Positions 13,229 to 24,157 of a DNA stretch of 64,000 bases are shown one piece after another. The notes beneath the pieces are model-generated. The model was given only the letters and a program-made list of their open reading frames with translations. It was not told the origin of the DNA and ran no database searches. Position numbers and translations under genes: made by a program. The stretch is from Thamnaconus septentrionalis (taxonomy: Eukaryota; Chordata; Actinopteri; Tetraodontiformes; Monacanthidae): contig CM020506.1 in NCBI GenBank assembly GCA_009823395.1, positions 7,406,001-7,470,000 of the forward strand, in the 5' to 3' direction. Position 1 is the first letter of the stretch. Each line of letters opens with the position of its first letter.

Positions 13229-14234
13229 TTGAGGCCAAAAGAAGTTAAATCAAAAAAACCTCCGACCAGCATCGACTAAATTTAGCCAACACCCGCCTTT
13301 TATGAATAAAATGTTCACTAACGTGATGTAGTGGACGTCAGATAACAGTTACATTATAATCTTACCTGTTTCAAAACGTGTAAAGCCATTGAAAATGTGT
13401 TTAGGATTATTTTATTGCCTCGTGTGGTTTGACCGCAGGCATTAAGTCGCCTTTTACTTCAAACGTGCATACATTTTTTTTTTTTTTTTTTTTTTAAATT
13501 GGGTGGAATCTTCTTCTTTGCGTTACTTTAGCTGGCGTGCCGAGCCGTAAATGGCTCAATGCTGCCTCACTGTGGCCATAACACGCCGAACAAGTTTCTA
13601 TTTTTGGTTTATTGAGGACATGTCACCTGTCAACAACATTGACCCCAAAACATTAATGTTCTGGGGTCAAAAAATAAAATACACTAGAGAGGCACTACAA
13701 TAAACAAAAAACGCCCAAGATGTTTTGGTTTTATTTCGTAAAGCTTAAAACTACACCCTTGTGCCATATCATAAACTTTGTCTTTAAAAAAAATGTAACA
13801 AAACCTCTGAAAAAATAATATTCATAAAGAAGATAACCTAAGGCAAACGTTTTGTAATGTTGTCTGTCATTAAAAAAAAATACATGCATGAACTATAAAT
13901 ATGCATTCAAGCCATGACCTGGCACAAGATGCATTTCTAATGCATTTCGTGAACATAACTCATGATTCTAACATCACCCCTTCCATTCGCAGAAGTGAAA
14001 TAATATTTGTGCTTAGTATCAGACAACCCATATGACATATGCTCTGAACTGAACAGAGATGATTAATACTGTGTAGAACACTTATAGTTGTGCATTTAGT
14101 ATGATTACATTCACTCTGAAAACATTGCACGTGTTACAGCAGGTATGGCAATACATTTTTGCTCTGTAAGCAAAATGTTAAGCTTCATCGATCAAGCAAA
14201 AGATGGTTTGCAAGTCATTCTCCTCAGTGCGGTG

Positions 14235-17200
14235 CTAGATGTCAGTCATAAAAAGACTTGACACAATATAGTCGGAGGCTTTTCCGTCTATCAGGCCTGT
14301 CCCATTGTTGTCGACAAACCAGCAGGGGATCTTATCGCCATCCTCCACGTTAACGCTGAAGTCCTTCTGCCAATGCCTGTGGAGAAGATTCTATTTAATT
14401 ATGAGTAATTTACATGTAAAAAAGAATTCATCCAAATGCATTATGGGTGCAGTGTAGCCTGTCACTGCTTGACACATGCCTACCTGGTCACATTTAGTGC
14501 ATGTCCCTTCACATACATTGTGGCGCTTTGGTTCTTCTGGACATCATCTGGATGCAAGTATGTGACCTCGAACTCGACCCCATGGTAGAACTGACCTGGA
14601 CGGAAACAGCCTACTTTGTATCTTATTTTCCTTTAGCTTTTGTTTTTTTAATTGGTATACATCAAACAGACAAAACACTATGAGATTTTTTTTTCTACCT
14701 AGAAGGCCATGAACTGAAGGGGACATGTGATGGCTCTCCAGCGTGTAAAAACCAAGATAGTCCTGATGATCGCCACGTCTCTTCCAAACCTTTGTGTGTC
14801 TCACAACAAGAAACTTGACGGAATGCCTCAACGTCACCATCAGGTTGCAGTTCTTCACTAGGCTAAAGTTCATACTGACATACATTCACATAGACACAAA
14901 CATGTATTCAAGCCATGAACTTGCACAAGACCAATGCTTGTGCCTAAAAATGAGACCAAACAATTAATACAGGGTAACATAAAATATACAATGTGAGCAT
15001 GAGTGATAATAATGTAAATCAATACTAAATTATTTAGGGTTTTTTTGCCTTGAACTGTTCAGTTATTGTAATTTTTACTTGTGCAGTGCTATACGGGAAT
15101 TTGAAACAACCATATATAACAAAATGACTTGATTCAATATGGAATTAATAATAATGTTAGCAAAGCAGTGACACTCACTCGCTGTCCTTCATAGAAGCTG
15201 CATTCGACCACAGAAACTTCGCCTTCTTGCCATTATGGAAGATGGAGATGTCCTGGGTGCTCACCTCCATCCTCATGCCCAGCTTCTGATGGCTGATACC
15301 GAGGCGGCCAAAGTAGGTCAAAGCTTTATGAGGGCCATCTGGAACAACATTATTCTTGCCAATAATCTGGCCGTTTACAATAAAACCTGAGAATAGAAAA
15401 AAATGTTAAACTTCATAGTTGTTTCTCTGAACTGTCTCAGTTCAGAAGAGTGACGCCTGACGGTGCGGACCTGACTTTGGGTCTCTGACCAGGTTGAAAA
15501 TGGTTCCGGGTTTGTCGTTGATGTTGAAGCACAGAGCATCGTGCCTCTCTGGCAGCTCTAACAGGAAGTGAGGGTCTCCATCCACTGCAGGGCAACAGTG
15601 AACGTTATAGACTGCAAATTGGAGTTGAAATTTAATGCTTATCAAAAACTGCTACATTTACGGAAAAACAAGGGCACATTTTACCCAGTTTTGTTTTATG
15701 TACATATTTTAGACAGTGGAGAAGATAAGATATCCCAAGTTTTACAACTCACAAGGAATGAAAAGGTCTGGAATTTTCATCGTAGCAACACTTGAGCAGT
15801 GAGAAAAAAAAACACCCTGTATGATTTTAAAATATTCAATTTATATTTTATTTCATAAAATAAGTTTGATGCAATCGAAAAATAGAACTTACAGAAACCT
15901 GTTGTTTACAATTACAGAGGTCAAACATTTCCTGTAGTTCTGAACCAGGTTTCCACACACTGCAGGGATTTTGGCCCACTCATCCATACAGATCCAGATC
16001 GTTCAGGTTTCAGAGCAGTCGCCGGGCAAAACAGAGTCTCACTCCATTCTTTGTAAGTGGGAGAACTTGCAAAATCTGAAGTGTATCAAATACGTATTTT
16101 GCCCCTGTCTATACAGATATTTATAAATATCTATATTGTATTAATCAAATCCTTATTGTGTGGGTTACACATCCACAAGTAGATGTGTAATAATGAATGA
16201 TGAGCCTGTATACGCACCAACAACAAAAAAAGCACATTCATACTAAGAAGTGACTCAGGTAAAAGAGTGATGTATTGAAAAAGCAAAAGCATAAAAGAAA
16301 TTACAGTTGCATACTTGTTGGGAAAAAACAAATAAACAAGCACAAACACAAACACACATACACAACACCTTGTGACTTTGAGGAGTAAAGGAGTAAACCC
16401 TACCCGACTTGATTCGTGATTTTGGTTTTGATGAGCCTTTCTGTACCAATGGTTTGTGTGGTGCAACCCGCTTACGACCCGAAGTATCCCGGTGCCTTTC
16501 CGCTCTCTGCCGCTGGTCTGAGAGAACAACAGATGTCACGTCACACTTAGCCACATTGTTGCCCTTCCCCCATAAAATCAGAAATCACCCCTTGACTCCA
16601 ATCGCACTCCCTTACCTTCTGTCAACTTGTCCGCGATGAGAGGGCTGTCCGAAGCTTCAGGTTTGGTCACCACCATAGAGGTGAGAGGTGTGACAAAGCT
16701 ATACTGCAGGGACATATTCAGGGCCCGGGCTGTCCTGCTGTCTCTTTCCTGCTGAGTACCTACATCACTTTTTTCACACAAAAAAGAGGGATGGTTGGTA
16801 TTATTCCAACAGTAACAGCATAAAGAGAAAAAAAAAAAAAAGTGTTTTCGGTGTCTCAGAAAGTATTAGAAGAGCAGAGAAGTTAACCGGTTCTCCAGAA
16901 GCTGCTGAATGGTGAGGTACGCCCACAGGCGCTCTGAGAAACTCTCAAAGATGTAGGCCTTTTCTGGGTACATCACGTCGAAGTCCACCACACTGGCCTG
17001 TCCTCTCTTCAGGAAGTCCACCTCAGGCTGGAGAACAAGGAGAAATCAAACACCAGCGACACCGCAACAGGGCTGGCAGCGCGAGTGAAACAAACACACC
17101 AGAAAAGACGTCATTTGAAGCAGAGAATGAAAGAAAGGACATTAAATTCATAGTGTGTGTCCAAACTTTTGACTGGTAATTAATGCATAAAAGGGATATT

Positions 17201-20200
17201 TTCAAAACTTTAAAGCGCACAGTGCAGCTTTTTTTCTCCCCTGCTTAACCTTTCCCTGTGGCTACTTCAGAGGTTAATTTTGGATTTTGTTTTTATCTTT
17301 GCAGTGAAGAGGTGAGACAAAGAAGCGGCATGGCTGATTATCCTCCCCTCACACAACCTCCTCCAGAGGCAGCAGGTTCAAACCACAAACACAAACGTGT
17401 CTGTTTGTTCGCAGTGGTGACTTTCAGATTCTCACCCCTTTGGCCAGCACCTCCACTATGAAGTTTTCATTGACATGGTCCAGATCCATCTGACCTGCCA
17501 CCACTATCTCAGAGCCGTTGAACAGCTGGTTGAAGTGGTTTTTCGTCAAGAGACCCACTGCGTTCTCGGGGTAACATAGGTCCACATCCAGGAGCAAAGG
17601 GCTGGACACCTCATCATAGAAGCCCTGAGAGGAGACCACTGCCATCATTTACACGCACCAAACTGGCTCTTTTAAATTGACAGTATTTTATTTTTTTGTT
17701 TGTTTCAGATTTTCTCCACCTGAAGTTGGAGAGCTGCGTCTGAACTGTCAAAAATTCTGCGGGCTAATCCTTTGTTTTGTCTGGACATCACGTCCAGGAA
17801 GGAATACTGCACATCCTTTCCAAATCCAAGGCAGAACAGAGACATGTTTCCACCGATGGCAGATTGCACATTCCGCTGGATCGTCTCGATATTGGACTCT
17901 CCTTCAAACATGCACACAACACATGCTGGTAATAACTAATACAAAACGTATCATATTATAATCTGAATGTTTTTTTTGTGCCAGGATTTTATATAAATAG
18001 AAATACTTTAGATTAAAAGAAAAACCAGTCAGAAACATTAAACAAAAACTTTGTTTAGGTTCATCAGATTCAGTTGTATGTCCTTCAAGATCGTGTACTT
18101 GTTTTCATGCATAAACAAGTCAGGCAGACCTGTGAGTGTAAAACAGTTTCATGGGACAAACCCTCTCACCATGATTTGGCATTCCATCTGTTAGCAGTAT
18201 AATCATATCGGAACTCCTCTCTGGGAGTTTGCCTTGTTTTCTTTCCTTTTTAAGCATCATTACTCCCTTCAGCAGGGCCCCATTCAAATCAGTGGCTGAA
18301 AGAGAAACAGAAACGCTGACTTTAATCTGGAAAAATGGAAGCACTTTTCTTTTTAGGACGTAATGAGGAGATCCCCGCCACTCTCAAAAAGTTTCAAAGT
18401 ACTTCAAAATTTTCTCTGTAATAACTAAGACTATAGCTTGAAAAGAGAGCAAGTTTAACAGTCATAATCCTAATTTTCCAACGTCATAAGGTCCTCTGTG
18501 CAGTAAAAAGGCAACAATATATCAGCACAACAATGTGTCAACAAAAGGCTTTCCACTGACCTCCTCTGTCATTTATGCCCTTCACATAGCTGATGGCTTT
18601 GGATACGTTTTTCTGTGTTGCTTTGACGAGGGTGTCCTTCCAGGTCAAAATGCTGGAGTCGAACGTGATGAGAGCAAAGTGGTCTTCCTTGTGGAGGTCA
18701 TTCAGAATGGCCGTCAAAGCCATGCGGGTCTGTACGATTGACACACTGAGATGAGCTGCAGTGCTCAGGGTGGAGGCAAGAAGGGGTGTTGTGGAAACTG
18801 TCTCACCTGCTCGATCTTCTGTCCGTGCATTGAGCCACTCCGGTCGATCACAAACACCACATTCTTTGGGACCCTGGGCAGATTGGGTGGCGCGAAGAAG
18901 TGCACGAAGTGGCCATTGACAATCTGGAAAAGGAAAAGGGTTCAAATATTGCACAAATCAATCACAATGAGAGCCTTCAAACTACTGACTGCTAGTCTGT
19001 AACATTTGTTTAGCTTGATCCCAATAGGTGAAATGACAGAGTCTTTAATGATCCTGCCAGGTTTTTTCTCACCTGAACGTCCTCAAGGGCATTTTCGCGT
19101 CTCACGTCGTATTTAATGGTAAAATCCCCATCGACGATGGTCTCCTGACATCCTGGACATTTCTGCTGCTGCTCCAGCGTCGGCGAGAAAGCAATGTGGG
19201 CCTGCAAAGCGCAAAATTGTGCGCATGGAATTGAGTTGTGAATGCAAATTACTTAAAAAAATTCCAACCAGAAAACGATGTGCGGTGTTGGTGTTTACTT
19301 TTGTGTCTGTGACAGTTGTGTCAACCAGGGACAGCAGGTCATTAGTGAGGAAAGATGCAGCAGCGTCGACAAATTTAATTCCTTGGGGCTCGTAGATGTC
19401 TGCCAGAATCTGACGTGGGCGAGCACGCACGCATGCACGCACACACACACACACACAAACATAAACAACAACAGTGTGCATAGCTGGAAAAATTGCTAAC
19501 CTGATTTGAACTTATTTCAGCTCTCCTGCACACTAAATTCCTAAAGCTAGGGAGAAAACATTTTTCTCTCAAACAGAAAGTCATTGGATAGAAAATAAAA
19601 TAAAAAAGAAGCAGATTGTGTGGAACCTGGAACTCCTGCACTGGTTGCTCTGGCTTGACACGCATCAGAATCTCATACTGTCCTAGCTTCCTCTGGAGGA
19701 GCTCCTCATAGGCCAGGACAAAAGTCACGCCTGATTGAGCAGCAATATTGACCGAAACTGAAAACTTCTCCATTGTTCTGCCGGAAGCCCTGTGATAAGA
19801 GAAATGGGTGACTCGAATTGGACGTTCATAACACAACAATGCATTCAAAAGCTGTTGAAACCAACATACTTGACCAGTCCTGCAGTTTTCCCAGAAGAAA
19901 TGGCTTTCTCGTACTCTTTCTTGGCTTTATCCTTCTCCTTCACTGCCCCAACGTACACCTGACCATCAATTTCCCTTTGGCAAACACAAAGAATATTACA
20001 AGGATACAAATATACATATACTCTATTTCAACAAAAAGACGGCCGTATTCTGAACTGACATGCTGAAGTTGGTGATGAAGGCCGTCTTGGGCAGTTCCAC
20101 CTCGAAGAAGATCTCCTGGGAGCTGTTTCCCTTGTTCAGAGCCTTGGTGGCCATGACGGTGTGGGCGAAACGCAACGTCACGGTACAGGCCACCGTCACG

Positions 20201-22031
20201 CTGACCACCTCCACCATCTGGGTGGACGGAGGGAGACACAACATGCATGTTGAAAAAGCTACGCCATCTCGAGAAGTCTTCTAAAAGCTGCAAAAACCAC
20301 AAGTGGACGGAAGCAGCTGTCTTCCTGTTGGTGCGTCTCTCCAGTGGTCATCTTTGAATGATTGCAAAATCTGGCGACAACTGAATATTTTGTGGCTGTG
20401 CTCATGCAACAGGACTGGACAAATAGAGGAACTCTTATTCCACTGCTGCTGCTTGTTGATTCCAGACAAGCTAAGAGAAAAAAAAAAATACTGCGCGCCA
20501 GAGTACACCAGCCAGATGGCCAGAATATTACCTGAAAGAAATAGGGTTTGTGTGTGTTTGTGTATGTGTGTTTTATTCTGCAAACAAACAAAATTTCATG
20601 AATTAATTTTAGAAATGTAAGCCATACACAACCAATCCTGTAGACCATCGTATAGTGCTGTTATAAACAATTATAAACTAATTATAAACAATTTTCCTTA
20701 CATTTGCAGTGTCTGTACTTCTTTTCTGTTGAAGAGACACAGAGGAAACTGTTACCTTATATACAGACAATGTTTTTAGACATCTTAGCTTTTGGTAAAT
20801 GCAAAATGAGACACGAAGAAAGAGGCAAAATAGAGATTTGTTTTTGGTGCCTGAAACTGACCTGTATTGGTTTGCTTCCCGCGGTTTCTTTGGCCTCCTG
20901 GAAACAAAAACGAAAAGAGAAAATAGTGTGCTGTATGATTAAGACATAAAACCAGATATAAACCTATTTATGTTGAATCAACTTCAAATTTCCCTCTGTG
21001 TTTTGGACTTGTTTGGACTGACAGCAAAAACCTTCACCAGTATCATACATTTGGTGTTCAGGTCATTTCAGGGCATTTCTGTATTAAGGTAGATGAGATT
21101 CCGAGTGTGAAGAGAGTGGAGCTACTTTCCAGAACTTGTTGAGAGAGTAATTTTTTCTTAACTTTGTATCAGCCACAGCTTTCCAACTTTCCAACTTCCC
21201 CAGCACTCAGTTCTCTGTGGCACTATTGTTTTTGCTTTCCTGGTATTCGGGCCCTCTAAACAGATCTCCTTTATTTCCTTTTTGGGGGAAAAACTATTTC
21301 TGCTCTCAGACACTCAAACACAGCACATCCCACATGCCTTTTTAATCAAAGTTTGCATGCGACGTCTTTGCAAGACTTTTGAGGAAATTGGGAAGGTGTC
21401 ATTTAAAATATTTGCAGATGAAATTGTCATGAAAGTGAATATTGATTCCAATATTATTACAATTCCATTCATATGGAGGTGGGCGTGGTTCGTCTTGGGG
21501 TCAAGTGCAAACAGTTGTAACCTGTAAATGGGATTCAATAATAACAGATGGCAAAAGATATCGAAGATATCGAAGACCCCCCACCACCACAGACCCTGAT
21601 CTGACCTCAGGGCTCCTTTCATAATTTATTGTAGGTCAGAAGAAAAGAGAAATTTAAGCAATGTAAGCAATTTAAGCGCAGGGCGACTGTACATTCTGCC
21701 AGAAGTCAAAGGCTGATAGTACAGGATGTGGGACTGCTAAAGCAAAATCTCTCTTGCACGTCTAAGCGCAGACTGTTCATGCAAACTGATGCAAATTTCA
21801 AACATCAAAATTTAAAATTGTTTCTGCTCCACAGAGGATGCTATCTCCACTGCTCTCCACATGAGCCTGGAGCACCTGGAGGAGAAGAACACCCACGTAC
21901 GGATGCTGTTCTTGGATTTTGGCTCAGCATTCAATACGATCAACCCAGGACCTGGTATGCAAGCTGGGACCCTTGGGCCTCAACACATCCCTATGCAACT
22001 GGCTGCTGGACTTTCTCTCAGACAGAACCCA

Positions 22032-22062
<31 letters not shown>

Positions 22063-23416
22063 GGGGGGGCAACTCTGGTGTCATCTCCCTGAACACCGGT
22101 AGCCCCCAAGGCTGCGTTCTGAGCCCCTTGCTGTTCACCCTGATGACACATGACTGCCGTCCGAAGTACAACTCCAACCATATCATGAAGTACGCGGACG
22201 ACACTACAGTTGTGGGCCTCATCCAACAACGATATGGCTTACAGAGAGGAAGTGGAACATCTACAGCTCTGATGCAAGACGAAGGAAATGATCGTGGACT
22301 TCAGGAGATCCAGACCCAGCCACACAACCCTCCTTGTCAATGACACAGCTGTGGAAGTCGTGAGTAGCACCAAGTTCTTGGGGGTGCACATCACCGACAG
22401 TCTCAGCTGGTCAGTCCACACCTCCTCCATGGTGAAGAAGGCACAGCAGCGCCTGCACTTCTTATGGAGGATGAGCAGAGCCTCCCTCCCACCTCCCGTC
22501 CTGACAAACTTCTACAGAGGGACCATCGAGAGCCTGCTAACCAACTGCATTCCTGTCTGGTGTGGTAGCTGCAGAGCTGTGGACTGGAAACCTCTGCAGA
22601 GGGTGGTGAGGACAGCGGAGAAGATCACCAGGTCCCCGCTCCCCGCCATCAAAGACTTTGCAGAGAGCCATTGCCTATCAAAAGCCAAGCGGATCCAGTC
22701 CGACCCCACCCACCCTAACCATGGTCTGTTCTCCCGTCTGGCATCTGGCAGAAGGTTTTGCAGCATGCGCTGCAGAACAACCAGATTCACAAACACTTAC
22801 TTCCCCCTGGCCATCAGACTGTTAAACGCCAGTTAACCCCCCACCTCCCTGCTGCCACTGACTACACTGTCACCGGCATCAGAGCACTATTCTACACATG
22901 TACAGCCTACATACCCCTCCACCTGGTCACTGTTATTCTGTCTATTCTGTTCATACTGTTTATACTCCACCACACCTCGTCGCTGTTTATACTATGTATA
23001 TTTTACTCTATTTATTTTTTCCACACCAACATTCGACCTCCAGATATCCCATATTTTTATATCTTGTATTTATCTCAGCTTGTATATAGATTTAAGTTAG
23101 TTGCTGTACTTCTGGAACTGGGCAACGACATTTCATTGTGAAATGAATCACTGTCGTGTTCCTTTTCCTGATGACAATAAAGAAAGTCTAAAGTCTAAAG
23201 TGTAATTTACTGTAGTTCTTTCAGATCAAATTACAGTTTGATGCAAACATATACACAAAATACAGATTGTATCAAAATCCAAATGAAACTAAAAGAGTTT
23301 ACTGTGAGTACCTTTGTCTGAGCATCCTCGTGGGAAACAACCAGGGCTCCAGAAACCTGAGAGGGAATCCAGATGCAGATGCAGAACAACAACAGGACTC
23401 TCCACGCTGCCGACAT
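14235..23416 (-). CDS. itih3: Inter-alpha-trypsin inhibitor heavy chain, H3-like, copy 1 (left)
   Basis: Secreted ITI heavy chain; in the family it is joined through an Asp ester to chondroitin sulfate of bikunin and transferred to hyaluronan. I assemble 21 coding exons (2,772 nt, 923 aa): 23416-23312, 20897-20862, 20725-20702, 20217-20060, 19974-19870, 19789-19627, 19409-19299, 19201-19073, 18923-18807, 18729-18561, 18295-18170, 17901-17720, 17624-17436, 17027-16888, 16767-16616, 16517-16404, 15584-15471, 15386-15179, 14874-14699, 14595-14484, 14376-14235. A signal peptide (residues 1-24) is followed by a KRST propeptide microexon (48-55), a VIT domain (about 56-190), a VWA domain with MIDAS DRSGS at 304-308, the cross-linking motif DPHF at 677-680, and the ITI-HC C-terminal domain. 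Length fits human ITIH1/3 (about 890-911). All phases match copy 2. H3 versus H1 is a family-level guess. Exon 15 uses a weak acceptor (AAAAAAG|T). Confidence 0.93.
15889..16060 (-). mobile_element. Tc1/mariner transposase C-terminal remnant
   Basis: On the minus strand the frame [19 protein letters not shown], ending at a stop at 15,889-15,891, matches the C-terminal end typical of fish Tc1-like transposases. Upstream the frame is broken by a stop and a shift. The remnant lies in intron 16 of the left ITIH gene, between the basic linker exon and the DPHF exon. Element boundaries are not determined. Confidence 0.7.
21832..23203 (+). mobile_element. Degenerate LINE (L2/Rex-type), 5'-truncated
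   Basis: The plus strand, antisense to the host gene, encodes broken pieces of a reverse transcriptase: [12 protein letters not shown], then [13 protein letters not shown], then the catalytic box KYADD (about 22,187-22,201), then a long C-terminal frame (22,288-22,836) of the kind found in fish Rex1/L2/CR1 elements. At least two frameshifts and a (TG)n expansion at 22,036-22,062 disrupt it. The 3' end carries AATAAAG followed by short AAAGTCT tandem units, a typical tail for these LINEs. It fills much of intron 1 of the left ITIH gene. The exact family is uncertain. Confidence 0.8.
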
Positions 23417-23488
23417 GTTGCTGTAGCCTCACTGTCAATTTGGATTGAATTCCTGGCAAGGCTTCCCATAAAAGTCCCACTCCGCCCC

Positions 23489-23491
<3 letters not shown>

Positions 23492-23529
<38 letters not shown>
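23492..23529. repeat. (GT)n microsatellite upstream of left ITIH gene
   Basis: About 19 GT units, 75 bp upstream of the start codon of the left ITIH gene. Between them lie a GGGCGG-like box and a TTTTATG sequence that could serve as a TATA-like element (minus strand, about 23,467-23,473). Confidence 0.85.
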
Positions 23530-23531
<2 letters not shown>

Positions 23532-23998
23532 CATGCAGAAGGAGGAGGAGGGACCCTCAGCAACTCATGTGTGTTGCAGTTGTGTAAGATACTGCGTGGT
23601 TTCTCGTAAAGTTTGTTAGTGCATGTTTGACAAGGGAGATTAGTCTCCCTCCAGTCCTGACTTGCCTGTTCTGTTGCTGTTCAGTAGTAGTAGATCAGGT
23701 CAGGGTGTTTAATGTTGTGTGTTTATGGTTTTTAAGTGTTGCAGATCTCTATGACCCATTAAGGTTTTCTCTTCAGCAATAAAACAAGACATGACGGTGT
23801 AAACTACCTGCTTGAACAGTTATGGGTTTAGGTTTGACACTGCTAAATATTGTTTAGAGTTGTTTTCTTCTTTTTGGAGTATGTTGGATAAGACTTGAGG
23901 GTGGCAGGAAAACTTCAGCGAAGAAGAAAAAAAAACGATCCAAAGACATTAAGTAAACATTCTTCTCAGTTTGGGTGTGTTGTTGACACAAGTGTGTT

Positions 23999-24004
23999 TT
24001 TATT
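23999..24004 (-). terminator. Candidate poly(A) signal, right ITIH gene
   Basis: AATAAA on the minus strand about 155 nt after the stop codon of the right ITIH gene, upstream of the left gene's promoter region. It would give a short 3' UTR. Inferred from position only. Confidence 0.5.
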
Positions 24005-24157
24005 TGTCATTTGTCACTTTGGAATATTTCTGGCAAATGCACAGACAGAGCGTTTCAGTTGGTTATTAGACGGCGACAATCGACTTGAAAGTTACGCAAC
24101 AACGACTTTGAAGGGGTCCTGTGGTAGACGCAACACCGTTACACAACCAAAGCGTTT

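Larger units (their letters stand above)
7140..14234. other. Gene-poor region 3' of the ITIH tandem
   Basis: Apart from the hAT element at 8,216-8,684, the microsatellites and one weak exon-like signal near 10,600, I see no supported gene. From about 11,300 to 14,200 the DNA is AT-rich. Its right end should contain the 3' untranslated region of the first ITIH gene, whose stop is at 14,235. AATAAA-type signals on the minus strand occur near 13,730 and 13,410, but I cannot say which is used. A short diverged repeat (a run like ATTCAAGCCATGA followed by GCACAAGA) occurs near 13,905 and again near 14,908. Confidence 0.5.

Noticed and set aside
22288..22836. 182-aa open frame as a host gene
   Set aside because: It is the C-terminal part of a LINE reverse-transcriptase ORF, frameshifted from the RT core just upstream and followed by a LINE-type tail.
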